Assembly: GCA_003134785.1 (NCBI GenBank)
Contig: PLCN01000025.1
Span: forward strand, 124,001 to 188,000
Reading direction: 5' to 3'
DNA length: 64,000 nt
DNA from: Spartobacteria bacterium
GTDB lineage: Bacteria; Verrucomicrobiota; Verrucomicrobiia; Chthoniobacterales; UBA10450
The notes under the pieces were generated by a model. The model made no database searches. It was not told where the DNA came from and worked only from the letters and a program-made list of their open reading frames with translations. Each line of letters begins with the position of its first letter. The stretch's first letter is position 1. This document shows positions 1-7,886 of this stretch, piece by piece. A program made the position numbers and the translations under genes.

Positions 1-229
1 GAAAATCATCCAATAGTGTATCGGATCCCGGTAGCAAGAAATAGCGTCGGCTTGAGGACACTTCAATCCTGTCTATTTGCACGTCCTTGAATTCTATAGA
101 CTGTTCACGCCACGTCACTAAGCGGGGCTTAGTTAATCGGCGAATGATTCCGGTAGTTCGTTCTCCCTTTTTCGCGGGAATGCGCGGCCTACAAATGATC
201 CCATACCACTCTCTGTCGTGCATTTTCAT
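1..229 (-). CDS. Hypothetical protein, 3' end outside window
   Basis: A reading frame opens at an ATG on the minus strand and stays open to the window edge (about 76 codons). It begins MKMHDREWYGI. A perfect AGGAGG lies 7 nt before the ATG (237-242), which is rare here because most local genes lack a strong Shine-Dalgarno. The start is 15 nt after the stop of the 694-residue gene, so it is probably the third gene of that operon. The visible residues are basic and hydrophilic, with no membrane segment or motif I recognise. Function unknown; the protein is too incomplete to classify. Confidence 0.6.
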   Translation of the reverse strand, partial: MKMHDREWYGIICRPRIPAKKGERTTGIIRRLTKPRLVTWREQSIEFKDVQIDRIEVSSSRRYFLLPGSDTLLDDF

Positions 230-244
230 GCCGGGGCCTCCTAG

Positions 245-2329
245 CTATTGTTTTAGGATACTCTGATTCGAAAGAACAAGGTTTATCCAGGCGGATCTGG
301 CGGATTCGCGGGCATCATTCGCCAAGTGGCGAGCCTCGAGAGCACGAGTTAATCGATCTACGAGGAAGGCTACAGGATTTGTAATTGTATGATTGTCGAA
401 GGAGAAATCTTCAAGCAAGTATCGCATTTTATCACCCTGCCAATCGATCGAGCTGTCGCCGGCCCATAATGTCAATGCAATTCGCGTGTCGAGTAAATAC
501 TTTCGAACAAGATCAGCCAGTCGCAGGGTAGGGAAGAACATTAGCAAAAGCCAAGAACGAATTCGCTGATTATCGAGCATAGCTATCGCTGCTTGAGCCA
601 CCGCTCGTTGCGAGGGAAACTGTGCCATCTCCTTCAAACGTGCGTGTAAGATCAGGACGGCCTGATTGAAACAATATGTAACGTCGTCACCTTGTCCGGA
701 AATTACCGTAGAAATGGGCGCGAGTGTGCGGAGGATGTACCACTCTAGCCTACTTAGAACCGAGGGGACCGTACTCCAGCTGGACCATATTGCATCAATG
801 TATACCTCTTCCTGTGCGTGATAAAAATAGTGAAAATCAAGCGTGTGCACGCATACCTCTTCGAGAAATCTGTAACTAACTCGCATCGCCTCCCGAAATT
901 CATCCGGAGAAGTCGAGACATATACGCCTCCAGGTTTCTTCGGGTCTTCGGGGGGAAGTGAGCCAGTGTTTTTCACGCAGTTTGCTCGTGCCAGACAAAC
1001 ATTGTATTCACCAACAAACTGGACCAAAGAGAAACGGAGGGTCTGTATCAAGCGCAGGCGAGATTTCGGCAGTTTGCCTTTTCTATAATCTAGCCACTCC
1101 TGGTGTCCCGCGGCGATTGCCTCTGGGATAGTAAGGGGACGCCCATTTTTCTTATCCGCGAAGATGGATATGACCAAGGCCTTCACGTGTGCATGGAGCA
1201 GCTCATGACTCATGGTCATCAGATTGTGCCGCGACGAGGCGGCGGCATGCAAGGTCTGCGCTGCGCATGTGGCCGTAAAATCGATTTCGCCGAAGCCGAG
1301 ACGAGAGCTGAAGGACGTTATTTTGGGGCGCACCGGGCTGGCATAGACCTTGTTGCCTAGCTCCGTCTCGTACGAAAACGCCGCTGTCGAATGTGCAGGT
1401 CGGTCAGCCCATGGCAGTTTGCTGAACTCCTCCGTGATCATTTTCGGAACGGGGAATCTTTCGAAAACGCCTTCGACGAATGAGCACAGATTGCGCAAAG
1501 ATGTCCATGCGGTGCCGATTCCTAGGAGCGAATGCTGACTCATTAGGGGTAACATTGATCGGATTGGAACCGCTCCGTGAAACGCCTGCGAGATGGCGTA
1601 GACCAAGGCGGAATTGACATGAATTAAAAGTTCGGTGCGGGAATGTAGATTCTTTTGGCTCGCAAGCATTTCTGCATCGACCTTCACGCGGGAGGAAGCC
1701 CGTTTTGGAGCAGCAGCGGCCAGGCTCTTGATTTCTTTAATGATGGCCTGAATGCTTTTCCTCCAAATGCGGCAGCGTTCGAGATTCTCCGGGATATATT
1801 GGGCAGACAGAACCGCGAAACGTTTGAGGTTGTGTTGAAGCTCTAGGATGATCCACCAGAAATCGCTGCCCAAAAGATCGGCTATCTGAAGGGAGAAGCA
1901 GTCTTGCGGCGCGCTTTTCAGGCGCTTCAGCTGATGCCGGGATTTTTTCAGTCGACTGTCTGCTACCTCCCAGATTTCCCAACCTAGGAGGTTTGCCTTC
2001 CAGCGGCTGATTAACTGTTTCGCCTTTCGATCGTCACTGGAAAGTGACACCAACGATGGCAGGCCGGGACCGTAGAACATTCCTTCGCGGTCATTTCCCG
2101 CAAGTTCCGCGATTGCTTGCGCGGGATCGGGATGCATGAAAAACCCCGCAAAGAAACGCTCTGACGTTAGACCTGCTGGCAGGCCACGTGAAATGGGAAA
2201 TAACGGACTAAACCGGATCTGATGGGGGCCGAATGCTGCCGAATTGGGCGCTTGCTTCGAGAGTTGAACTAACGGGTGAGAGGTGGAATTCGATTCGATC
2301 GACAGCCAGAGGTGCTTATCCCGCTTCAC
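245..2329 (-). CDS. Large protein of unknown function with HExxH motif
   Basis: A 694-residue protein with no family I recognise. The one motif-like element is HELLHAH at about residues 375-381, which fits the HExxH zinc site of metallopeptidases. A possible third ligand is one of two adjacent glutamates near 507-508, in a His/Tyr-rich stretch. No signal peptide is visible; isolated Trp-rich segments around 157-161 and 513-518 are not clear membrane helices. Its ATG overlaps the stop of the 99-residue gene upstream (ATGA at 2326-2329), and the partial gene follows after 15 nt, so all three are probably cotranscribed and coupled. The size, cytosolic character and operon with small unknown partners would suit an accessory or defence-type system. 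That is inference only, and the HExxH could be chance in a protein of this length. Confidence 0.75.
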   Translation of the reverse strand: MKRDKHLWLSIESNSTSHPLVQLSKQAPNSAAFGPHQIRFSPLFPISRGLPAGLTSERFFAGFFMHPDPAQAIAELAGNDREGMFYGPGLPSLVSLSSDDRKAKQLISRWKANLLGWEIWEVADSRLKKSRHQLKRLKSAPQDCFSLQIADLLGSDFWWIILELQHNLKRFAVLSAQYIPENLERCRIWRKSIQAIIKEIKSLAAAAPKRASSRVKVDAEMLASQKNLHSRTELLIHVNSALVYAISQAFHGAVPIRSMLPLMSQHSLLGIGTAWTSLRNLCSFVEGVFERFPVPKMITEEFSKLPWADRPAHSTAAFSYETELGNKVYASPVRPKITSFSSRLGFGEIDFTATCAAQTLHAAASSRHNLMTMSHELLHAHVKALVISIFADKKNGRPLTIPEAIAAGHQEWLDYRKGKLPKSRLRLIQTLRFSLVQFVGEYNVCLARANCVKNTGSLPPEDPKKPGGVYVSTSPDEFREAMRVSYRFLEEVCVHTLDFHYFYHAQEEVYIDAIWSSWSTVPSVLSRLEWYILRTLAPISTVISGQGDDVTYCFNQAVLILHARLKEMAQFPSQRAVAQAAIAMLDNQRIRSWLLLMFFPTLRLADLVRKYLLDTRIALTLWAGDSSIDWQGDKMRYLLEDFSFDNHTITNPVAFLVDRLTRALEARHLANDARESARSAWINLVLSNQSILKQ

Positions 2330-2625
2330 TCGACCTCAATGTCCTTGACAGTGATTTCACAAGAATCGAGGTCAACTTCTATCTGTTCAAAATATACGCG
2401 TTCAGAAACGTCCGATATGTGCTCGGACGTACCCAGTTCTGTTCGGTTGCCATAACTGTCGACGTGGCGGCGGACCTCCCTCTCATAGACTGGCTCGGGC
2501 ACGGTCGATGCACCGCCAGAAAGAAAGAGATCGAATTCTCGGATTTGTTCTTGCAGTTCTAGTGGATCCATAAGGGGGTTTTCGGAAGTTCCAAGGGTGC
2601 TAATGCTAAGAAAAAGGCCAAGCAT
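2326..2625 (-). CDS. Small acidic hypothetical protein
   Basis: A 99-residue acidic protein whose last codons overlap the start of the 694-residue gene by 4 nt, so translational coupling is likely. It is rich in Glu/Asp, with a C-terminal part that reads as beta strands (YFEQIEVDLDSCEITVKDIE). The listed ATG has only a weak AGGA about 12 nt upstream. An internal ATG at 2571 (MDPLELQEQ) would remove 18 hydrophobic N-terminal residues and is a credible alternative. No family recognised; it is the first gene of the leftmost operon. Confidence 0.6.
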   Translation of the reverse strand: MLGLFLSISTLGTSENPLMDPLELQEQIREFDLFLSGGASTVPEPVYEREVRRHVDSYGNRTELGTSEHISDVSERVYFEQIEVDLDSCEITVKDIEVE

Positions 2626-2938
2626 GTCAAACGATTCTGTTCCTGGAAACTTTCGTGTGCACGTCGCGCTGGGAACGGCTTACAATTCGCCCGGCTCTGC
2701 GATACGGACTTGGAGGAAAGGGCGTTAGTCGACGTGCAGGGCGATGGCCGGATCCACCTGCGGGGTGGCGGGGGGGCAGTCTGTGAATCTCGTTAATTCG
2801 CACCGGCCCACCTGCCCCGAATCTTGGCGGTCGGCATCGTAGCCTCCTCCGCCAAAGTAGCGTTGGCTATGGCGCGCCGGGAGCGGCTTACGATAGGTAT
2901 TCTCTGAGTTGAGGGGCGCTTCCAGCCGCATTCGAAGA
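2626..2938. other. Intergenic region, no convincing gene
   Basis: These 313 bases lie between the unknown operon and the acetyltransferase gene and should contain the operon promoter. The only open frame (2725-2931, minus, 68 codons) is Gly/Asp/Arg-rich with no recognisable domain. It begins 7 nt after the acetyltransferase stop, but I do not treat it as a gene. No tRNA fold or clear terminator was seen. Confidence 0.4.
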
Positions 2939-3403
2939 TCAAGCTGTTAGCGTCAAAAGAACGTGCGACGCGTCCGCGTCATTGGATGCCTCCGCCACGG
3001 AGTGGGATAACTTGAACCCGCACTTTTGCAGGACGCGGATCGAGGCCACGTTATGCTTCGCCACCCCCGCGTGAAGCGGCCGGATCGGTTCCAGGCAGAG
3101 GAAAGCGGAGAGCGCCTCGGTGGCCACGCCGCGGCCCCAAAAGGCGCGGTCGATCCAATAGCCGACCTCTCGCTTCCCCTCCGCCGTCCAACTGCCAATG
3201 TTTCCGACTACCTCACCGTCAATGGTCACCGTCTTTTTCAGAAGCGAGTCGTCGGCCAGGAGCTTCGCCCAATGCTGCTCGAACGCAGCCCGGTCGCGCG
3301 AATGGAATGCGACCATGGCCACCGCGATCGGATCTCGCTGGTGCTCGAAAAACAGCGGCAAGTCGTTCGCTTCGACATTCCGCAATTGGATCTTTGTCTT
3401 CAT
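2939..3403 (-). CDS. GNAT family N-acetyltransferase (RimJ/RimL-like)
   Basis: A 154-residue cytosolic enzyme expected to move an acetyl group from acetyl-CoA to an amine. The order of GNAT features is seen: N-terminal strand LRNVEANDLPLFFEHQRDP, the mid-protein GNIGSW/GYWIDRAFWGRGVATEAL block (acetyl-CoA loop R/Q-x-x-G-x-A, here GRGVAT), and HAGVAKHNVASIRVLQKCGF, the usual N-x-x-S-x-x-x-x-x-K-x-G-F end. Length is normal for the RimJ/RimL class that acetylates protein N-termini or small molecules; the substrate cannot be told from sequence. It has no obvious operon partner. Confidence 0.88.
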   Translation of the reverse strand: MKTKIQLRNVEANDLPLFFEHQRDPIAVAMVAFHSRDRAAFEQHWAKLLADDSLLKKTVTIDGEVVGNIGSWTAEGKREVGYWIDRAFWGRGVATEALSAFLCLEPIRPLHAGVAKHNVASIRVLQKCGFKLSHSVAEASNDADASHVLLTLTA

Positions 3404-3411
3404 TGGGGTCT

Positions 3412-3444
3412 GTGATGCTATACGTGATTCACGTATGGCATCAC
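3412..3444. repeat. Palindrome with ATACGTGA-n-TCACGTAT core, copy 1
   Basis: An inverted repeat with 16-nt arms and a 1-nt centre, with a single non-Watson-Crick pair. The core ATACGTGA-T-TCACGTAT recurs at 15206-15228. It lies just upstream of the acetyltransferase start (3403). It could be a regulator operator or part of a dispersed repeat; the sequence alone does not decide. Confidence 0.6.
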
Positions 3445-3976
3445 CTGGCGCTCGCGCCCGCCTGCCGTAATCCGGACCTCACACGGTAGAGAGGAGAATG
3501 GGTCAATTATTTTCAAAGGTAGCGGATGCCAGCATCTCATCGGGCCGGTCGTAATCTACGGCTGAATTTGATTATTTGTTGGCGGCGGCGTTCGAGGTCA
3601 CAATTTCTTCGAGTCGGTCGTAACTTGGGGCCACGCCGCTTTCCATGTCGGACTCAAGGACGCCATCGCGCGCCGCACGGGATTCGAATCGAGTAATCCT
3701 GCCGATTAACTTGGTCTGGTTTCCGGTTAAATTGCCTTGGTTTTGGGGTGGCCTCTTCCGCCCTCCCAACCTTCTTTATTCTTACTTCTGACTTTCTTGT
3801 CATCTCCGACGTCCGGCATGTCGGCGCGACGGCTTGAAATTTCGCCACGAAAAGACTTGCCTTGCGCTATCACCCTGCGCGTAATGTGCGCAGTAGTCGC
3901 ATTACCGATCATAGGAGCGGAGCGTCTGGTCCTTGCAATGATGCGGTCAAATTACGCGGTCACGAAAACTTCGCCT
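3445..3976. other. Long upstream region of the surface-protein gene
   Basis: More than 500 bases lie between the palindrome and the signal-peptide ATG of the next gene. Open frames run through it on both strands but encode no recognisable protein. The plus-strand frame in phase with the surface protein would add 80 residues before a perfect signal peptide, so I read it as leader and promoter DNA. A short GGTCGTAA motif occurs twice (3546 and 3614). Confidence 0.4.
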
Positions 3977-5614
3977 ATGAAAAAACTGTTGTTCACTCTT
4001 GGCCTCCTTTTCCTGGCGAATTATGCGCAGGCGCAGGTGCCGAATCTCGTCAATTACCAGGGCCTCGTCGCCGTGGGCACGACCAACTTCACCGGCTCGG
4101 GCTCGTTCAAGTTCGTCCTCACCAATGCCGCGGGGAATGTCACCTATTGGAGCAACGATGGCACCGGCTCCGGCGGTGCGGAGCCCACGAATGCCGTCTC
4201 GCTCACGGTGGCTAAGGGCCTGTACTCAGTGTTGCTGGGTGACACGACGCTGGGGAACATGACCGCGATCCCCCTCAGCGTATTTACGAATCCCGATGTG
4301 CGCCTGCGGGTGTGGTTTAATGACGGAACGAACGGATCTCAGCAACTCTCCCCGGATCAGCGACTCGCGCCCAACAGCTATCTGGCCGACGGCACCGTCT
4401 CCAGCACGAAGATCGCCAACGGGGCGGTCGGCAGCGCGCAGATCGGGAGCAATCCCGTGACCTTTACGGGCACCCTGAACGTCTCGACCTCGTTCACGGT
4501 GGAACCGCGCCCGCTCAGCACGGGTGGTTTGAATAATTTTATCGGAATGAACGCGGGGGCGGCCGACACCACGGGCCTCGGGAATACGTTCGTGGGCCAT
4601 AACTCAGGGAAGGCCAACACCGGCGGGTCGTCGAACTGCTTCTATGGCTTGAACTCCGGTTCCTCCAATACGAGCGGCCAGTTGAATGTTTTTATCGGCC
4701 AGGGCGCGGGCGCTTTTAACGATTCAGGCAGCAACAACAACTTTGTCGGGCAGGCTGCCGGATTCAATTCGTTTAGCGGAAACGCCAACAACTTCTTTGG
4801 CTGGCATGCCGGCTTTGCCACCTCCACCGGTAGCAACAATGCCTTTTTCGGCGACCAGGCGGGCCAGGCCAACAACTCAAGCAACAACGCGTTCTTCGGT
4901 TCGGGGGCCGGTTTCACAAACAGCACGGGTACCCAGGACTCCTACTTCGGCATCAACGCCGGCAACAAGACGATCGGCAGCTTCAATTCCTTCTTCGGCG
5001 CCGGGGCCGGTCAATTCACGACGAGCGGATTGGGCAATACCTTCGTGGGAAATGTCTCCGGCTCGTTCAATACGATCGGAACCAACAACAGTTTCTTCGG
5101 TGGCAACACGGGCAATAGCATCACGACCGAGAGCCACGTTGCGCTCTTCGGCGATACGAGTGACGGCGCGCCCGGCATCACCAACTCCACGGCAATCGGG
5201 CCCAACGCCAGAGTTACCGCGAGCAATAGTCTCGTGCTCGGCGCAATCAACGGCGTCAACGGCGCGACGGCGGACACCAATGTCGGCATCGGCACGACCG
5301 CCCCGAATTCCACTCTGCAAGTCAAGGGTTCTATGTCCCTCGCCATCCGCGTCGTGCCGGCTGCTTCTCTCATTGGCCTCAGCGGGTCGGATTGCGTGCT
5401 GGTCGTGACGGGCTCCGGCGCGTCCAATGTCGGCCTGCCAGACCCCGTCGCCGGACGCGTTTATGTGGTCAAAAATCGTTCGAACGGCCTGATCACGCTG
5501 CAACCGGTTACCGGAACTGCTACCATCGACGGCGCCACCTTGATAACAATCGCGGCTACCACTGGCGTGGCCGAGGTGATCAGCGATGGCACCAATTGGT
5601 TCAAGATTGACTAA
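3977..5614 (+). CDS. Secreted YadA-head-like repeat surface protein
   Basis: A 545-residue exported protein. The ATG at 3977 was chosen because it begins a classic signal peptide (MKKLLFTLGLLFLANYAQAQ, cleaved after AQA). Residues about 21-150 form a globular part with alternating NYQGLV/WSNDGT/LLGDT motifs. About 180-400 contains roughly ten imperfect repeats of about 21 residues of the pattern N-x-F-F-G-x-x-A-G-x-x-N-x-S/T-G, resembling the left-handed beta-roll heads of trimeric autotransporters such as YadA. The end (VGIGTTAPNSTLQVKG, then a Gly/Ala beta-rich part) resembles bacteriophage tail-fibre or T4 short-fibre-like tips rather than a YadA membrane anchor. No anchor domain is present, so how it stays on the surface is unclear. 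It is followed after 16 nt by another secreted protein, probably in the same transcript. Confidence 0.8.
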   Translation: MKKLLFTLGLLFLANYAQAQVPNLVNYQGLVAVGTTNFTGSGSFKFVLTNAAGNVTYWSNDGTGSGGAEPTNAVSLTVAKGLYSVLLGDTTLGNMTAIPLSVFTNPDVRLRVWFNDGTNGSQQLSPDQRLAPNSYLADGTVSSTKIANGAVGSAQIGSNPVTFTGTLNVSTSFTVEPRPLSTGGLNNFIGMNAGAADTTGLGNTFVGHNSGKANTGGSSNCFYGLNSGSSNTSGQLNVFIGQGAGAFNDSGSNNNFVGQAAGFNSFSGNANNFFGWHAGFATSTGSNNAFFGDQAGQANNSSNNAFFGSGAGFTNSTGTQDSYFGINAGNKTIGSFNSFFGAGAGQFTTSGLGNTFVGNVSGSFNTIGTNNSFFGGNTGNSITTESHVALFGDTSDGAPGITNSTAIGPNARVTASNSLVLGAINGVNGATADTNVGIGTTAPNSTLQVKGSMSLAIRVVPAASLIGLSGSDCVLVVTGSGASNVGLPDPVAGRVYVVKNRSNGLITLQPVTGTATIDGATLITIAATTGVAEVISDGTNWFKID

Positions 5615-5630
5615 GACCGCCTGCCGCACA

Positions 5631-6725
5631 ATGAACCGAACTTCCACGCCGGAGTCGCCGGGGTTGGACCTCAGAGGCAAACGTCTGCTTGCGAAACTGG
5701 CGCCGGCGTTCGTCTCGCTCAGCCTCGTCGCCTTCGCGCTGCTTAATGCGGGAGCGGCAGCCGGCGCGGATTATTCGATCCAGGCGCAAACCCTTGACGG
5801 GGGAGGAGGCCAGGCGAGCAGCATCTCGTATGGGATGACCTCCAGCATAGGTAACATCGGAGGCAGCCACTCTAGCTCAGCGGCAGGTGTGACGATCGAC
5901 AGTGGCTACGTAGCACAGATTGCGACGCTGGCGCCGGGAGTGTTGGCTAACATCGCGACGCGGCTCGCGGTGCAAACCGGAGACAATGTTCTCATCGGCG
6001 GTTTCATCATCGATGGCACCGCGCCGAAGCAAGTGTTGATCCGCGGGATCGGGCCGTCACTGACTCATTTCGGCGTGATCAATGCGCTGGCAGATCCGGT
6101 CCTCGAATTGCATCTGCCAGACGGTTCCACCGTCTCGAATGACAACTGGAAGATTGACGATCAGACAGGACAATCCCAGGAAGCTATCATCCGCGCGACG
6201 AGCATCCCACCGACCGATGACGTGGAATCGGCGATCCTGATTACGCTCAATCCTGGAGCCTACACCGCGATTTTATCCGGGAAGAATCAGACAACTGGGA
6301 TTGGCCTGGTCGAGGTCTACGACGTCAGCCCGGCGGTGAGTGCAAAGCTGGCGAACATCAGCACCCGTGGATTTGTGAATACGGCCGACAATGCGATGAT
6401 CGGCGGGTTCATCGTAGTCCCCCCAGGTAGCGGGTTTACAGCGCTCGTGATCCGCGCCATCGGACCTTCGCTGGCCGCTTTCGGCGTGACGAACGCGCTG
6501 GCGGATCCGGTCCTTGAACTGCATGATTCGAATGGCGGCAGCTTCACGAACGACAATTGGCGGGACGACCCGAATGCGGCGCTGATTCCCGCAAGTCTGC
6601 AGCCCAAAGATCCGCTGGAAAGCGCCACCTACCAGACGCTGCCGCCCGGCGCCTACACGGTGATCGTGCGGGGAGCGAACAACACCACCGGCGTTGGTCT
6701 GGTTGAGGTCTACGCGCTGCCGTAG
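5631..6725 (+). CDS. Secreted protein with two copies of the NISTRGFV/GGFII domain
   Basis: A 364-residue protein starting at MNRTSTPES, with a hydrophobic export segment at about residues 20-46. A short Ser/Gly-rich stretch (SYGMTSSIGNIGGSHSS) leads into two tandem domains of about 120 residues. Each has the order ANIxTR...GDNVLIGGFII, KQVLIRGIGPSL, LADPVLELH, NDNWK, ESAILITLNPGAYTAI and GIGLVEVYD. The same domain occurs in three other loci of this window. It is predicted all-beta and extracellular; its function is not established to my knowledge, and a surface binding or matrix role is inference. It likely shares a transcript with the preceding repeat protein (16-nt gap). Confidence 0.78.
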   Translation: MNRTSTPESPGLDLRGKRLLAKLAPAFVSLSLVAFALLNAGAAAGADYSIQAQTLDGGGGQASSISYGMTSSIGNIGGSHSSSAAGVTIDSGYVAQIATLAPGVLANIATRLAVQTGDNVLIGGFIIDGTAPKQVLIRGIGPSLTHFGVINALADPVLELHLPDGSTVSNDNWKIDDQTGQSQEAIIRATSIPPTDDVESAILITLNPGAYTAILSGKNQTTGIGLVEVYDVSPAVSAKLANISTRGFVNTADNAMIGGFIVVPPGSGFTALVIRAIGPSLAAFGVTNALADPVLELHDSNGGSFTNDNWRDDPNAALIPASLQPKDPLESATYQTLPPGAYTVIVRGANNTTGVGLVEVYALP

Positions 6726-6830
6726 GCTAAACCCGGAGTGAAGGGAAAAGGAGAAGAAATTGGGGTCAGTCCTAAGGATTGTTCCGCAGCCGGCGCGCGA
6801 TTGCCAACCTAACCGGGTGTCCTAGCGTGA

Positions 6831-7139
6831 TGCGCACGCAGGAATCCTCCCAGCACGCGCTGGAGTGATCCCAACGGCGACACGCCGACATTCAAGGCGC
6901 CCGAAGTCAATGAATACGTCAAGAAGCAGACCGCTTTGATGGACGCTTACATTGCGGCGCTCAAGGAAGGCGACGATGAGAAAAAGGAGGCGGCCACCAA
7001 GGCGATGAGTGAACACGCCGACAAGAATATGTTTACCATCTACGAAAAACTGACGGACACCGAAAAGCCTGTCTATGACAAGTGGGTAAAAGACGAGTCT
7101 GCCCGGATGGCTGAGGCCATCAAAAAAGCGAACGAATAA
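6831..7139 (+). pseudogene. 5'-truncated remnant of a small helical protein
   Basis: The frame open from 6831 (after TGA at 6828) reads ...DTPTFKAPEVNEYVKKQTALMDAYIAALKEG and runs as a charged, helical protein to TAA at 7139. The protein-like character starts well before the first possible initiator (TTG 6936/ATG 6939), and no ATG lies in the upstream part. I therefore read it as a gene that lost its start and signal peptide, rather than a 67-residue protein. The preceding 150 bases are repeat-like intergenic DNA. Family unknown. Confidence 0.45.
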
Positions 7140-7160
7140 CGAAGAGCGGGCTCCCGATTT

Positions 7161-7195
7161 CGGAATGCGGAATGCGGAATGCGGAATGCGGAATT
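7161..7195 (+). repeat. Heptamer array (CGGAATG)x4 plus CGGAATT
   Basis: Four exact copies of CGGAATG in tandem and a fifth ending in T. The last unit overlaps the stop codon of the RelE-type toxin gene. Degenerate versions occur at 9322-9348 and around 10404-10480 and 10576-10613. Confidence 0.9.
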
Positions 7196-7508
7196 AACTG
7201 TCGGTTTCCTCCGATCGGAGCAAGTGCTGCTTCAGGAGTAGCTCGAAAAGCTCATAAACGGCGCTGCGCCGTTCGGCGAAGATGCATTGAATGCCCCGTC
7301 GTTTGGGAGAAATCCGATATTTGAAGATGACCCGGTAACCACCCACGCGCAGTCGGTGATATTCGCGCAACGGGCCTTCGAGCGCGCGAATATCGCCGCG
7401 TTCTTTGGTCAATCCACGGAGCGCCGCCCTCAGCACTCGCCGCGGCTCGGGAGCTTGTCGCGCCAGGAAGCGGACGACCTGCTCCGAAAGCTCAACCCTT
7501 GTCTCCAT
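7194..7508 (-). CDS. RelE/ParE-superfamily toxin
   Basis: A 104-residue small basic protein. The ATG at 7508 was chosen: it starts inside the antitoxin gene, with a 17-nt overlap. The motif run is typical of the RelE/ParE mRNA-interferase or gyrase-poison fold: ELSEQVVRFLARQAPEPRRVLRAAL, then IRALEGPLREYHRLRVGGYRVIFKY and a C-terminal IFAERRSAVYELFELLL. The core L-x-G-x-x-x-x-x-R-L-R-x-G-x-Y-R-V is well conserved. It probably cleaves ribosome-bound mRNA when free of its partner, though a ParE-type target is not excluded. The stop sits in the heptamer array. Confidence 0.85.
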   Translation of the reverse strand: METRVELSEQVVRFLARQAPEPRRVLRAALRGLTKERGDIRALEGPLREYHRLRVGGYRVIFKYRISPKRRGIQCIFAERRSAVYELFELLLKQHLLRSEETDS

Positions 7509-7749
7509 TGAGCGCGGCGAGCGGCAGAAACCGGGTCTTCCCTTCCTCGTAATCGCGCAGCGCTTTCGCCGCCGCGGGATTGCCAAGCAATTCCAGCGTT
7601 TCCATGATCGCATCCATCCGTCCCCGCGAGATGAGATAAGCCACCGTCTCCTCATGACGCGTGATAGCGATCGAGCCCTCTTTCGTCGCCTCTTTGATCA
7701 GCCGCGGCAGATTCGTCTGCGCTTGCGTAACGGAATAGGTAGAATCCAT
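7492..7749 (-). CDS. Phd/YefM-type antitoxin
   Basis: An 85-residue protein beginning MDSTYSVTQAQTNLPRL; a further in-frame ATG at 7767 would add six residues. The N-terminal part carries the Phd/YefM pattern (S-V-T-x-A-x-x-x-L-P-x-L-I-x-E/A-A, then I-A-I-T-R-H-x-E-x-V-A-Y-L-I-S), a DNA-binding dimer that also neutralises the toxin. It overlaps the downstream toxin, the usual antitoxin-first order. Autoregulation from the 137-nt gap upstream is expected from family knowledge; no operator was identified. Confidence 0.85.
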   Translation of the reverse strand: MDSTYSVTQAQTNLPRLIKEATKEGSIAITRHEETVAYLISRGRMDAIMETLELLGNPAAAKALRDYEEGKTRFLPLAALNGDKG

Positions 7750-7886
7750 GGTCAATCTACGTAGCATGAAAGTCGTGTGGCAGTCAACGGTTTAACCGGG
7801 CCGAAACCGGCTGCGCCGCAATTGCCGGTCCAGTAAACATCCAAAACGGCAGGCGAGGAGCCTGGCCTGCAATTGGCGGAGATTTC

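Noticed and set aside
2725-2931. 68-codon minus-strand frame just after the acetyltransferase gene
   Set aside because: Gly/Asp/Arg-rich low-information translation, no ribosome-binding site and no domain; likely a chance frame in GC-rich DNA.
3665-3700. tRNA-like GATTCGAATC segment
   Set aside because: The self-complementary GATTCGAATC does not sit in a T-arm with matching stem, and no acceptor or anticodon arms could be drawn.
3572-3769. Minus-strand frame upstream of the surface-protein gene
   Set aside because: Overlapping frames on both strands, no recognisable motif, and it lies in the probable promoter region.
4540-5110. Repeats in the surface-protein gene as a CRISPR-like array
   Set aside because: Units are about 63 bases, imperfect and in frame, and encode a repeated peptide; there are no spacers or cas genes.
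4877-5680. 267-codon minus-strand frame opposite the surface-protein repeats
   Set aside because: Mirror frame caused by codon bias of the plus-strand repeat gene; Arg/Gly-rich with no motif.
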